A DNA stretch of 64,000 nt from an uncultured Reyranella sp. Its GTDB lineage: Bacteria > Pseudomonadota > Alphaproteobacteria > Reyranellales > Reyranellaceae. The position numbers were made by a program, and so were the translations under genes. Under the pieces are notes generated by a model. It worked only from the letters and a program-made list of their open reading frames with translations. It made no database searches and was not told where the DNA came from. Location of the stretch: positions 62,001 through 126,000 of the forward strand of contig NZ_CAMFKM010000002.1 of NCBI RefSeq assembly GCF_945957355.1, read 5' to 3'. The number at the start of each line of letters is the position of its first letter. Position 1 is the first letter of the stretch. Of the stretch, positions 50,320-59,220 are shown in pieces.

Positions 50320-52914
50320 CTAGACCACGACGTTGACGATGCGGTTCGGTACCACGATTACCCGTTTGGGCGTCTTGCCGTCGAGACCGCGCACGAGTTC
50401 GGGCAGCGCCAGCGCCGCGGCTTCCGCCACGTCCTTGGGCGCATCCTTGGCCAGTGCGAGGGTCCCGCGCAGCTTGCCGTTCAACTGGACGGCGACGGTG
50501 ACGGTGTCGTCGACCAGCAGCGAGTCCTCGGCCAGCGGCCACGGCGCGTCCGCCAGCAGGCTCCTGTGGCCGAGCGCGTGCCACAGTTCCTCGGCGAGAT
50601 GCGGTGTCATCGGGCCGATCAGGCGCACGAAGATCTCGAGCGCCTCGCGCAGTGCCCAGCGCGTCGAGTCGTCCCTGGCCTCGACCGAATCGATCGTGTT
50701 GGCGAACTCGTAGAGACGGGCCACGGCCTTGTTGAAGTGGAAAGCCTCGATATCGGCCGAGAGGCCGGCGATCGACTTGTGCGCGGCGCGGCGCAGCGCG
50801 ATGGCCGCGTCCGAGAAGGCCGCGGGCTTCGGCGTGCCGACGGCTGGTATGGTCTCGATCGCCTGCGAGGCGATGCGGAACAGCCGCTGCTGGAACCGCC
50901 AGGCGCCGGTGACGCCGGCCTCGGTCCATTCGAGGTCGCGCTCGGGCGGGCTGTCGGACAGCATGAACCAGCGCGCGGTATCGGCGCCGTAGTCACGGAT
51001 GATCTGGTCCGGGTCGACGACGTTCTTCTTCGACTTGGACATCTTCTCCGAGCGGCCGACATCGACCGGGCTCTTGTCGGAGAGGCGTACGACCTTGCCA
51101 CCTTCGCGCGCGATCTCCTCGGGTGTCAGCCACGTGCCGTCGCTCGCGCGATAGGTTTCGTGGCAGACCATGCCCTGGGTGAAGAGACCGTCGAACGGCT
51201 CGTCGCGGCTGGTCATCTGGACCTCGCGCATCGCGCGCGTCCAGAAGCGCGAATAGAGCAGGTGCAGGATCGCGTGCTCGACGCCGCCGATATATTGATC
51301 GACCGGCATCCAGTACTGGTTCTCCTCGCGGTCGAACGGCGCGGTCTCGAGATGCGGCGAGGTGAACCGGTCGAAATACCAGCTCGAATCGATGAAGGTG
51401 TCGAACGTGTCGGTCTCGCGACGCGCCGGCTTGCCGCAGGTCGGGCAAGGAACGTGCTTCCACGTCGGATGGCGGTCGAGCGGGTTGCCGGGACGATCGA
51501 AGGTCACGTCGTCGGGCAATTGCACCGGCAGGTCCTTGTCGGGGACCGGCACGACGCCGCAGCTCTCGCAATGGATCGCCGGAATCGGGCAGCCCCAGTA
51601 GCGCTGGCGCGAGACCAGCCAGTCGCGCAGGCGATACTGGGTGGTGCCCTTGCCGACGCCCATCTCCTCGAGGCGCGCGATCACCCTGGCCTTCGCGTCC
51701 TCAACGCCGAGGCCGTCGAGGAAATCCGAGTTCACGATCACGCCGTCCTCGACATAGGGCGCGGCGGCGATGTCGAGTTTCCCGCCATCGGCCGGCGCCA
51801 CGACCTGCAGGATCGGCAGGCCGTACTTGGTCGCGAACTCGTGGTCGCGCTCGTCGTGGCCGGGGCAGCCGAAGATCGCGCCCGTGCCATATTCCATCAG
51901 CACGAAGTTGGCGGCGAACACCGGGACTGTCTTGCCCGGTATCAACGGGTGCTTGGCCAGCAGCGGCAGCTTGTAGCCCTGCTTCTCGGCGGTCTCGACC
52001 TCGGCTGCCGCGGTGCCGGTCTTGCGGCATTCGGCAACGAAGTGCTGCAGGCCGGGATCGGTTGCGGCGAGACCCTGGACCAGCGGATGCTCGGCCGACA
52101 GGGCCATGAACGAGGCGCCGAACAGCGTGTCCGGACGCGTCGTGAAGATCTCCAGCTTTCCGTGATCCGCGCCCGAGGCGTCGGTGAGCTGCCAGAAGAC
52201 GCGGGCGCCCCGGCTCTTGCCGATCCAGTTCGCCTGCATCAGGCGCACCTTCTCGGGCCAGCGGTCGAGCGTGTCGAGGCGGCTCAGCAATTCGTCGGCG
52301 AAGTGGGTGATCTTGAGGTTCCACTGGGTGAGCTTGCGGCGCTCGACCGGCGCGCCGGTGCGCCAGCCCTTGCCCTCGATCACCTGCTCGTTGGCCAGCA
52401 CGGTGTTGTCGACGGGATCCCAGTTGACCCAGGCTTCCTTGCGGTAGGCGAGCCCTGCCTTCCAGAAGTCGAGGAACATCTTCTGCTGGTGGCGGTAGTA
52501 GGAGGGATCGCAGGTCGCCAGCTCGCGGCTCCAGTCGAGGGACAGTCCCATCGACTTCAGCTGCTTCTTCATCGTGGCGATGTTCTCGTAGGTCCACTTC
52601 TTCGGGTGGACCTTCTTCTCCATGGCGGCGTTCTCGGCCGGCAGGCCGAAGGCGTCCCAGCCCATCGGATGCAGGACGTTGAAACCCTTGGCGCGCTTGT
52701 AGCGGGCGATCACGTCGCCCTGCGTGTAGTTGCGCACGTGGCCCATGTGGATGCGCCCCGACGGATAGGGGAACATTTCGAGCACGTAGTACTTGGGTCG
52801 CGCCTTGTCCATCGCGGCCCGGAAGGTCTGGCGCTCTTCCCAGACCTTCTGCCACTTGCTCTCGGTTTCGGTGAAATTGTAGCGCACGGGGGGTGCGGCT
52901 TGCGTCGACGACAC
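50320..52914 (-). CDS. leuS: Leucyl-tRNA synthetase
   Basis: LeuS charges tRNA-Leu. The 864-residue class I synthetase has HMGH (residues 56-59), an editing CP1 domain with [20 protein letters not shown], the zinc-like CP region ([33 protein letters not shown]), and KMSKS at residues 624-628 in [15 protein letters not shown]. The GTG start at 52914 has GGGAAGATC upstream; a long open frame continues upstream without similarity. A Rho-independent terminator lies before the gene, so it has its own promoter in the 40-base gap after that hairpin. The small ORF and holA follow on the same strand. Confidence 0.97.
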   Translation of the reverse strand: MSSTQAAPPVRYNFTETESKWQKVWEERQTFRAAMDKARPKYYVLEMFPYPSGRIHMGHVRNYTQGDVIARYKRAKGFNVLHPMGWDAFGLPAENAAMEKKVHPKKWTYENIATMKKQLKSMGLSLDWSRELATCDPSYYRHQQKMFLDFWKAGLAYRKEAWVNWDPVDNTVLANEQVIEGKGWRTGAPVERRKLTQWNLKITHFADELLSRLDTLDRWPEKVRLMQANWIGKSRGARVFWQLTDASGADHGKLEIFTTRPDTLFGASFMALSAEHPLVQGLAATDPGLQHFVAECRKTGTAAAEVETAEKQGYKLPLLAKHPLIPGKTVPVFAANFVLMEYGTGAIFGCPGHDERDHEFATKYGLPILQVVAPADGGKLDIAAAPYVEDGVIVNSDFLDGLGVEDAKARVIARLEEMGVGKGTTQYRLRDWLVSRQRYWGCPIPAIHCESCGVVPVPDKDLPVQLPDDVTFDRPGNPLDRHPTWKHVPCPTCGKPARRETDTFDTFIDSSWYFDRFTSPHLETAPFDREENQYWMPVDQYIGGVEHAILHLLYSRFWTRAMREVQMTSRDEPFDGLFTQGMVCHETYRASDGTWLTPEEIAREGGKVVRLSDKSPVDVGRSEKMSKSKKNVVDPDQIIRDYGADTARWFMLSDSPPERDLEWTEAGVTGAWRFQQRLFRIASQAIETIPAVGTPKPAAFSDAAIALRRAAHKSIAGLSADIEAFHFNKAVARLYEFANTIDSVEARDDSTRWALREALEIFVRLIGPMTPHLAEELWHALGHRSLLADAPWPLAEDSLLVDDTVTVAVQLNGKLRGTLALAKDAPKDVAEAAALALPELVRGLDGKTPKRVIVVPNRIVNVVV

Positions 52915-52952
52915 GGAGATCTTCCCGAAAAAGGGTGTTCCCAGAAAAAACT

Positions 52953-52982
52953 GAGGCCGCAGCGGATGCCCGCTGCGGCCTC
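52953..52982 (-). terminator. Rho-independent terminator after the DUF3576 gene
   Basis: A perfect 13-base stem (GAGGCCGCAGCGG paired with CCGCTGCGGCCTC) with a 4-base loop is followed on the minus strand by AGTTTTTTC. It lies 33 bases after the DUF3576 stop and 38 bases before the leuS GTG, so it should separate the two transcripts. Confidence 0.9.
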
Positions 52983-53015
52983 TCACGTCAAGCTTTGACA
53001 GAGAGAAGAGCCGTG

Positions 53016-53576
53016 TCAGGACCCGCCGGCGATGCGAAGCTGCCGTGCGCGCGTGAGAATCGCGTTCTCGATGTCGATATTGGTGCGCGGGTCGACCTGG
53101 GCGTCGACCCAGTTGCCGCCCTTGGGGCTGGTCTGCTGCTTGAAGACGGAGACGCGCACGCCGTCGGCCCGCAATTCGCGGTCGAGGATGGTGACCTGGA
53201 CCTTCATGCGCTCGTTGGGCGTCTCGGACGGGGTGTACCAGTCGGTGATGATGACGCCGCCGAACGGATCGGCCGAGACCAGCGGGATGAAGTTGATGGT
53301 GTCGAGGGAGGCCCGCCACAGATAGGCGTTCACCGCCACCCCGGTGCCGGTGTCCTCTTTCTTCTCGGCCTTCGAACCCAGGAGGCCGCCGGGACCGAAC
53401 AGGGTGCCCTGCTCCTGGGTGCGGCCACCCAGGCCTGACCGGACGTCGTTTCGGCTCCGATCGCCCGACGGGCCTGTGTTCCTTTCCAACTTGCTGGTTT
53501 CGTCGGCGCAGCCAGCGGCGGCCACTGCCAATGACGCAGCAGCGACTACACTCGCGAATCTGGACAGTCCCGTCAT
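53016..53576 (-). CDS. DUF3576-family lipoprotein
   Basis: The 186-residue protein has a lipoprotein signal ([16 protein letters not shown], lipobox AAGC at about residue 23) and the DUF3576 core: [66 protein letters not shown], ending [17 protein letters not shown]. It is an alphaproteobacterial outer-membrane-associated protein of unknown function that commonly precedes leuS. Here it is separated from leuS by a strong terminator. Upstream lies the 399-base gap shared with the divergent porin gene. Confidence 0.9.
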   Translation of the reverse strand: MTGLSRFASVVAAASLAVAAAGCADETSKLERNTGPSGDRSRNDVRSGLGGRTQEQGTLFGPGGLLGSKAEKKEDTGTGVAVNAYLWRASLDTINFIPLVSADPFGGVIITDWYTPSETPNERMKVQVTILDRELRADGVRVSVFKQQTSPKGGNWVDAQVDPRTNIDIENAILTRARQLRIAGGS

Positions 53577-53975
53577 GAATGGCGCCTTGTTCTTCCCTTG
53601 GGCCGCAATTCCGCGGCGGACACAGTGGCCGGGACCATAGGCTCAAGGTGGCGTGAACTGCAAGCGGGCGGGCAATATGACACAACGAGTTTCTCGTTGG
53701 GACTTAAAAATGCCATTTACAAATCTCTTCACGCAACTCATTCTGCGAATAGCGCGCCCGCCCGCCCTTAAGCTTCGCCAAATGTGACAAAGACGCCACA
53801 GGTGCGGGCAGAATGAAGCCGCCGGGCGACCATTTCTTGACCCTCGATTTATCGAAGTGTTTTATAGCCCTGCCGTATTGGCGGATTCCGAGAGCCTCGT
53901 CTTCCGGCTTCCAGTTCCCGCCGGTCGGACAGGCCTTTTGGTACGTACCAGTCTCTGATCAATGAGAGAGGGAGA
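53577..53975. other. Long non-coding gap between divergent DUF3576 and porin genes
   Basis: This 399-base gap is markedly more A/T-rich than the rest, especially 53695-53760 and 53830-53880. It contains a small perfect hairpin CAACGAG-TTT-CTCGTTG (53683-53699), the probable porin promoter (53837-53866) and a long porin leader. No ORF with a ribosome binding site was seen. The long leader before a major porin could host small-RNA control, but no sRNA gene can be claimed. Confidence 0.6.
53837..53866 (+). promoter_or_regulatory. Putative sigma-70 promoter of the porin gene, with internal dyad
   Basis: TTGACC (53837-53842) is followed after 17-18 bases by TTTTATA (53860-53866), a reasonable -35/-10 pair. 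The spacer holds the inverted repeat TCGATTTATCGA (53844-53855), a possible regulator site. Transcription from here would give a leader of about 100 bases before the porin ATG. Confidence 0.5.
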
Positions 53976-55355
53976 ATGATGAAGAAGCTTCTACTTGGCT
54001 CGACCGCCTTGGTCGTCGGCGGGCTGATGGCCGCCCCGGCCATGGCCGCCGATCCGATCAAGATCGGCGTGGGCGGTTATTACACCTTCTACGCGGTCGC
54101 CGGCGGCATCCAGTCGACCTACGCCACGAACGGCACGTGGGCCCAGTACAAGGGTCTCAACTTCCAGCAGGAAGGTGAAATCCACTTCATCGGCCAGACC
54201 AAGCTGGACAACGGCACTTCGGTCGGCGTGCACGTCGAACTCGAAGGCTGGAACCAGAACGCCGGTGCGGCTGCCGGCGCCTGGATCGACGAAGCCTTCC
54301 TGTTCGCCTTCGGCGACTGGGGCCGCGTCGAGTTCGGTGCGCGCGATCCCGCGACCTATCGTATGTACTACGGTACTCCGTCGGCCCTCATCGGCTTCGG
54401 CGCGGTTCAGCACAACACGAACTTCGCCTGGGCCAACCAGAGCGTCATCGCCAACAACAAGGCGTGGTTCCACGCCACGACGACGACCAACGCCGGTCAG
54501 TTCCAGGACGCGCAGGGCATCAACTACTTCACCCCGCGCTTCCAGGGCCTGCAGATCGGCGTCGGCTATCGTCCGAAGGTCAACGTGAACCCGCAGGGTG
54601 GCGCTGGCTCCGGCCTCGGCGTCGGTCCGGGCGCTGCGACCCAGGGCGTTTGCGGCTACACCAACGCGACGTCTTCGCCGAACTGCCTGACGAACGACTA
54701 CTCGTATCAGGACGTGTTCGACGTCGGCGCCAACTACCTGAACAAGTTCGGTGACGTCACGGTCGCTCTGTACGGCGCGTTCCTGTACGGCAGCTTCATC
54801 CCGGGCAACCAGCCGTTCGCCGGTGCCGCCAACATGTCGACCGGTGCCAACGCGACCAGCTGGAAGCAGTGGGTCGTCGGCGCTCAGTTCGGCTTCAAGG
54901 GCTTCACCCTCGGTGGCGCGCTGGGCTGGGACAACCAGGGCCTCGGCTCGAACTACTACACCGGCCAGAACAACGACACGCGCTTCTACACTGCGGGTCT
55001 CATGTACGAGACCGGTCCGTGGCAGATGTCGTTCAGCTGGGTTGGCTCGTACAACAACAACGGCAACGGCTCCGTCGGCTGCAACACGATCGCGGTCAAC
55101 GCTGCTACCTGCACCACTCCGGCCGCCACTGGCGTTCCGGGCGTGAACTCCACGGCCTTCGGCAACGGCAGCAATCCCGCCAACCTCTCGTTCGGCCAGG
55201 AGTCGGTCAACAAGTGGGAAATCGGCGTGAACTACGCGCTCGGGCCGGGCGTGAAGCTCACCGGCGGTGGTCTGCTGTACACGGCTTCGGGCCCGTCTGC
55301 TGCCGTCTCGGGCAACAGCTGGGGTCTGCTGATGGGTATGGACCTGCGCTTCTAG
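53976..55355 (+). CDS. Gram-negative porin
   Basis: The 459-residue protein is an outer-membrane beta-barrel porin: signal peptide MMKKLLLGSTALVVGGLMAAPAMAA, then GVGGYYTFYAV, alternating strands throughout, the constriction-type motif EAFLFAFGDWGRVEFGARDPATYRM, and a terminal Phe (WGLLMGMDLRF) needed for BAM recognition. Two internal cysteine pairs may form loop disulfides. GAGAGGGAG lies right before two ATG codons (53976 and 53979). Codon use is uniform and biased, as in strongly expressed genes. A clear terminator follows. Confidence 0.94.
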   Translation: MMKKLLLGSTALVVGGLMAAPAMAADPIKIGVGGYYTFYAVAGGIQSTYATNGTWAQYKGLNFQQEGEIHFIGQTKLDNGTSVGVHVELEGWNQNAGAAAGAWIDEAFLFAFGDWGRVEFGARDPATYRMYYGTPSALIGFGAVQHNTNFAWANQSVIANNKAWFHATTTTNAGQFQDAQGINYFTPRFQGLQIGVGYRPKVNVNPQGGAGSGLGVGPGAATQGVCGYTNATSSPNCLTNDYSYQDVFDVGANYLNKFGDVTVALYGAFLYGSFIPGNQPFAGAANMSTGANATSWKQWVVGAQFGFKGFTLGGALGWDNQGLGSNYYTGQNNDTRFYTAGLMYETGPWQMSFSWVGSYNNNGNGSVGCNTIAVNAATCTTPAATGVPGVNSTAFGNGSNPANLSFGQESVNKWEIGVNYALGPGVKLTGGGLLYTASGPSAAVSGNSWGLLMGMDLRF

Positions 55356-55379
55356 TCGCAGGACATACGAGAAATCGGA

Positions 55380-55409
55380 AAGAGCGGGCGAAAGCCCGCT
55401 CTTTTCTTT
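55380..55409 (+). terminator. Rho-independent terminator after the porin gene
   Basis: A perfect 10-base stem, AAGAGCGGGC and GCCCGCTCTT, with a stable GAAA tetraloop is followed by TTCTTTT. It starts 25 bases after the porin stop and shortly before the convergent methyltransferase stop at 55428. Confidence 0.93.
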
Positions 55410-55427
55410 TGTCCGGACCTCGGCCTC

Positions 55428-56210
55428 CTACCGCGAGACGCGGCGGCCGATCAGGTTGACGAACAGGCTGGGCAGGTAGGTCCGCGATACCGGCAGGCGC
55501 TCGGTCGCCTGACGCGCGAGCACGGCGCGGTTGTCCTCATGGTCGAGGACGAGCTGGAAGAGTCCCTGCTCCACGGCGCCGGCCCGCGAATCGAGTTCGG
55601 GCCTGCCGTCACGCTCGACGCGATAGGCGACGTCGAGGCCGACATCGCCGCCGCTGTAGAAGGACGAGCCGATCTCCAGCTGCCCGAACAGCAGCATCAG
55701 GCCGCGCGCCGAGAAGCGCCAGTAATCGTCGGGTGCGGCGTGGAAGGCCTGCGACCAGGCCGCCGCCACATAGGCGAGGCCGCCGGGTCGCAGCATCCGT
55801 TCGATGTTGCGCGCCGCGCGCGCCGGATGGCGCGTATGCTCGAGCACATGGCAACAGATCGCGAGGTCGAACGGCTCTTCCCCCAGCTTCCCCTTCAAGG
55901 TCCGCATGTCGCTGCAGATATCGGCGATGCAATCGACGTTGGTGCCCTCGACGAGATCGAGACCGATGAAGCGGGCCTTGGGGCCGAAGCGCTTGGCGAC
56001 GAGGTTGCGCCAGTTGCGAACGTTGCGGTCGGCGACGAGCGTACGCGATCCCACCTGCAGGACCCGGGGCGCGCGCCGACCGACCGACTGGGCCACGCGG
56101 TCCAGCAAGAGGTCGATCTCGCGCGCAACGGTCGTGCCGACGATGCGCAGCTCACCGGGGCGTAGCTCACCGGGGCCCAACTCACCGGGAGTGGCGCCAC
56201 CGGCCACCAT
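55428..56210 (-). CDS. Class I SAM-dependent methyltransferase domain protein
   Basis: The 260-residue protein has a Rossmann-like methyltransferase fold of the Methyltransf_11 kind: VLQVGSRTL (motif I, degenerate), FIGLDLVEGTNVDCIADICSDM (acid loop), and FDLAICCHVLEHTRHPARAARNIERMLRPGGLAYVAAAW. Motif I lacks the classical GxGxG, so SAM binding may be altered. The N-terminus contains PGEL three times, coded by a 15-base tandem repeat. It overlaps the lutC stop by one base (TGATG) and is the last gene of the lutA-lutB-lutC transcript; its substrate and any link to lactate use are unknown. Confidence 0.82.
   Translation of the reverse strand: MVAGGATPGELGPGELRPGELRIVGTTVAREIDLLLDRVAQSVGRRAPRVLQVGSRTLVADRNVRNWRNLVAKRFGPKARFIGLDLVEGTNVDCIADICSDMRTLKGKLGEEPFDLAICCHVLEHTRHPARAARNIERMLRPGGLAYVAAAWSQAFHAAPDDYWRFSARGLMLLFGQLEIGSSFYSGGDVGLDVAYRVERDGRPELDSRAGAVEQGLFQLVLDHEDNRAVLARQATERLPVSRTYLPSLFVNLIGRRVSR
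56149..56193. repeat. 15-base tandem repeat, three units, inside the methyltransferase gene
   Basis: Three units share the core CTCACCGGG at 56151, 56166 and 56181, giving the peptide PGEL-x-PGEL-x-PGEL on the minus strand. The in-frame period of 15 bases makes it a potential slippage site that changes the length of the N-terminal tail by five residues at a time. Confidence 0.85.
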
Positions 56211-56896
56211 CAGTCGCGCACCACCAGGATATGCATACGACGCGGACCGTGGGCGCCCAATTCGATTGTCTGTTCGATGTCGCCGGTGCGCGACGGGCCG
56301 GTGATCGTGTTGACGGTACGCGGCATCCGGTCCTTGCCGTACCGGGCGCGCAACCGCTCCCAAACATCCTCATAGCCACCGACGATGTCGGCCTCGCGCA
56401 GCACCACGACATGAGTGTCGGGCAGCAGGTTGAGCGAGACCGGATGGTCGGGCCCGGAGGCCATCACGACCGTGCCGGTCTCGGCAATGCCGGCAAAGGC
56501 GCCAGTAATCGAAACCTGGTCGCTGCCTTCGCCGCGACCCCGCCGGATGGAGAGCATCTTCTGGCTCGCCCAGTCGTAGCCCTCGAGCAGCGGGGAGGGC
56601 GCCATTGCGACCGTCGCCGGCAGGTTGTTGCGGGCGAGGTAGGCCGTCACTTCCCCCGGCACCTCATCGGCGCCGACCCTGGCCACCGTGGCGTTGAGGG
56701 TATCGGCCCATTGGCAGAACAGCGCGACCTTCTCGGGCTGCGGCAGGCGCGCGCGCGCGACCGAAGGGCCCCGGGGCGGCGCGGCGAGGCGTGTCTCGAC
56801 GGCGCTGCGGGCCTCGCCCGTGAGTTCGCCGCGACGCAGCGAGCGGCGGATGCCGCCCAGGATCTGGGCCCGGGCGTCGTTCGTGGCCTCGCTCAT
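56210..56896 (-). CDS. lutC: Lactate utilization protein C (LUD domain)
   Basis: LutC is one of three subunits of the flavin-independent L-lactate dehydrogenase complex that oxidises lactate to pyruvate. The 228-residue protein carries the LUD domain: VSITGAFAGIAETGTVVMASGPDHPVSLNLLPDTHVVVLREADIVGGYEDVWERL and the closing TGPSRTGDIEQTIELGAHGPRRMHILVVRD. The ATG at 56896 overlaps the lutB stop by four bases. Genes run lutA-lutB-lutC on the minus strand. Confidence 0.95.
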   Translation of the reverse strand: MSEATNDARAQILGGIRRSLRRGELTGEARSAVETRLAAPPRGPSVARARLPQPEKVALFCQWADTLNATVARVGADEVPGEVTAYLARNNLPATVAMAPSPLLEGYDWASQKMLSIRRGRGEGSDQVSITGAFAGIAETGTVVMASGPDHPVSLNLLPDTHVVVLREADIVGGYEDVWERLRARYGKDRMPRTVNTITGPSRTGDIEQTIELGAHGPRRMHILVVRD

Positions 56897-58311
56897 GACT
56901 TCCTCTTCGCCCAGCGCGCGTGGAACGTCCCCCCCGGCTGCGGCGCGGGGAAATCGCGGAAGCGCGTCCAGCCGCCGGCGAGCGGCAACGCCCGATAGCG
57001 GCCGTCGGCGCGGCCGAACAGGGCGAGCATGCGGTTGGCAATCCCCGTCAGACGGCGATAGAGCGCAGGCCGGCGGGCGGCGAAACTCCAAAGCGCCAGC
57101 CCCTGGCGAACGGCCTTGGGGGTCAGGTGCTTCTCGAACTCGCGCTCGCGCCAGTGGCGCATCAGCTTGGGCAGCGGGATGCGCACCGGACAAACGCTCT
57201 CGCAGCGGCCGCAGAAGGTCGAGGCGTTGGGCAGGTTGCTGGCTTCCTCGACGCCGACGAGCTGCGGCGTCAGCACCGCGCCCATCGGGCCGGGATAGAC
57301 CCAGCCATAGGCATGGCCACCGACCGCACCGTAGACCGGGCAATGGTTCATGCAGGCTCCGCAGCGGATGCAGCGCAGGATGTCCTGCATCTCGGTCCCG
57401 AGCACGGAAGAGCGGCCGTTGTCGAGCAGCACGACGTGATACTGCCCGGGTCCGTCGAGGTCTCCCGGCCTCTTCGGCCCGGTGTTCAGCGTCGTGTAGG
57501 CCGAGGATTCCTGACCCGTTGCCGACCGCGCCAGCACGCGCAGCAGCACGGCTGCGTCCTCGAGCGTCGGGATCACCTTCTCGATGCTGGCCAGCACGAT
57601 GTGCATCCGGGGCAGCGTGTTCGAGAGGTCGGCATTGCCTTCGTTGGTCACCAGCATCGACGAGCCGGTCTCGGCCACGAGGAAGTTGGCGCCGGTCAGC
57701 CCGACATCGGCGTCGAGGAATTTCTGCCGCAGGACGTAGCGCGCCTCGGCGACGAGATCGTTGCGCTCGGTCAGGCGCTTGTCGAAGCCCAGCTTGGCAT
57801 GGTGTTCGAGGAACGTATCGGCGACCTGGTCCTTGGTGAGATGGACGGCCGGCGCGATGATGTGGCTGGGCGGTTCGTTGCGCAGCTGGATGATGTATTC
57901 GCCGAGGTCGGTCTCGACTGGCGCGATGCCCAGCGCCTCGAGGTGCTCGTTGAGCGCGATCTCCTCGGCCACCATCGACTTGGACTTGGCGACGGTGCGC
58001 GCGTTCACGCTCTGGCAGAGCTCGGCGATGATGCGCCGCGCGTCGGCGGCGGTCGGCGCCCAATGGACGTGGCCCCCAAGCGCGATGACCTTGCGCTCGA
58101 ACTCCTCGAGGTAGAAGTCGAGATGGGCCAGCGTGTGGTTCTTGATGTCGCGCGCGCGGTCGCGCAGTGCCTCGAACTCCGGCAGCCGCTCGGCCGCCTG
58201 CCGCCGCCGCTCGGAAAAGCCGACCTTCAGCTTGGCCAGGGAGTCCTGGAGGTTGGGGTCGGCCAGCGCGTGATCGACATTGGACTTGAAGGCATGGGCC
58301 GTCGATTCCAT
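56893..58311 (-). CDS. lutB: Lactate utilization protein B (iron-sulfur, LUD domain)
   Basis: LutB is the iron-sulfur subunit of the LutABC lactate oxidation complex. The 472-residue protein has an N-terminal LUD domain (residues about 65-290: GLTGANFLVAETGSSMLVTNEGNADLSNTLPRMHIV) and two [4Fe-4S] motifs, CIRCGACMNHCPVYGAVGGHAYGWVYPGPMG (about 305) and CGRCESVCPVRIPLPKLM, then a C-terminal DUF3390-like tail. The ATG at 58311 shares one base with the lutA stop. Confidence 0.96.
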   Translation of the reverse strand: MESTAHAFKSNVDHALADPNLQDSLAKLKVGFSERRRQAAERLPEFEALRDRARDIKNHTLAHLDFYLEEFERKVIALGGHVHWAPTAADARRIIAELCQSVNARTVAKSKSMVAEEIALNEHLEALGIAPVETDLGEYIIQLRNEPPSHIIAPAVHLTKDQVADTFLEHHAKLGFDKRLTERNDLVAEARYVLRQKFLDADVGLTGANFLVAETGSSMLVTNEGNADLSNTLPRMHIVLASIEKVIPTLEDAAVLLRVLARSATGQESSAYTTLNTGPKRPGDLDGPGQYHVVLLDNGRSSVLGTEMQDILRCIRCGACMNHCPVYGAVGGHAYGWVYPGPMGAVLTPQLVGVEEASNLPNASTFCGRCESVCPVRIPLPKLMRHWREREFEKHLTPKAVRQGLALWSFAARRPALYRRLTGIANRMLALFGRADGRYRALPLAGGWTRFRDFPAPQPGGTFHARWAKRKS

Positions 58312-59102
58312 CAGCCGCGCTCCGGTTCGCCGATCGCCGGCAGGTCGCCCATCCCGGCCAATACCTCGGCGACGTGGCGCACGCGAATGGCGCTGCCTTC
58401 GCGCTGCAGCTTGCCCGCCATGTTCATCAGGCACCCGAGGTCGCCGGCCAGCAGCGTGTCGGCCCCGGTGGAGGCGATATCAGCCGACTTCTCGCCGACC
58501 ATCGCATTCGAGATCTCGGGATACTTCACGCAGAACGTGCCGCCGAAGCCGCAGCAGACTTCGGGGGTCTTCATCTCGCGAAGTTCGAGTCCCTGCACCG
58601 AGCCCAGCAGATTGCGCGGCTGGTCCTTCACGCCGAGCTCGCGCAGGCCGGAGCAGGAATCGTGATAGGTCACGGAGCCGTCGTAGCGCGCGCCGACTTC
58701 CTTGACGCCCAGCACATCCACCAGGAACGAGATGAGTTCATGACTGCGGCCGGCCAGATTCTCCGCGCGGGCCTTCATGCCCGGATCGTCATCGAACAGG
58801 CCGGGATAATGATGTGACAGCATTCCGCCGCAGGAGCCCGAGGGCGCCACGACCGCATCGTAACCCTCGAAGGCGTCGATGACCTGAGCGGCGATCGCGC
58901 GGGTCGTGGCCCGGTCGCCGGTATTGTAGGCGGGCTGGCCGCAGCAGACCTGGAGCGGCGGCACCTCGACGGTGCAGCCGGCCTCTTCGAGCAGCTTTAC
59001 CGCCGCAAAGCCGACCGACGGCCGGAACAGGTCGACGAGGCAGGTGACGAAGAGCGCGACGCGGCGCGGGCGGACAGGAGGTTTGGTCGGCGGTGTGGAC
59101 AC
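58311..59102 (-). CDS. lutA: Lactate utilization protein A (CCG-domain, heterodisulfide reductase-like)
   Basis: LutA is the CCG-domain subunit of LutABC and is related to glycolate oxidase GlcF. The 263-residue protein has two cysteine-rich CCG motifs, LQVCCGQPAYNTGDR (about residue 53) and EVCCGFGGTFCVKYPEIS (about 183), plus conserved SGSCGGML and HDSCSGLRELG. The start is GTG 59102; no strong ribosome binding site is visible, and the frame has no better option. It heads the leftward operon lutA-lutB-lutC-methyltransferase. No LldP-type permease or LutR regulator is adjacent. Confidence 0.95.
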   Translation of the reverse strand: MSTPPTKPPVRPRRVALFVTCLVDLFRPSVGFAAVKLLEEAGCTVEVPPLQVCCGQPAYNTGDRATTRAIAAQVIDAFEGYDAVVAPSGSCGGMLSHHYPGLFDDDPGMKARAENLAGRSHELISFLVDVLGVKEVGARYDGSVTYHDSCSGLRELGVKDQPRNLLGSVQGLELREMKTPEVCCGFGGTFCVKYPEISNAMVGEKSADIASTGADTLLAGDLGCLMNMAGKLQREGSAIRVRHVAEVLAGMGDLPAIGEPERG

Positions 59103-59198
59103 AGCCCGAACATGGCAGCGGTGAAATGGGCGTGCAACGGCCGCTTTTCTGGAATTGTTCCAGCCTGAATGCGGGGGCTTGCCGGCGCCCTTGTCGGA

Positions 59199-59219
59199 GG
59201 CCGCGAATGCGTCGCGGCC
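59199..59219 (-). terminator. Hairpin after mltA, possible terminator
   Basis: A perfect 8-base stem, GGCCGCGA and TCGCGGCC with a 5-base loop, begins one base after the mltA stop codon. No T tract follows on the minus strand, so this may be a Rho-aided or processing structure rather than an intrinsic terminator. Confidence 0.4.
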
Positions 59220-59220
59220 G

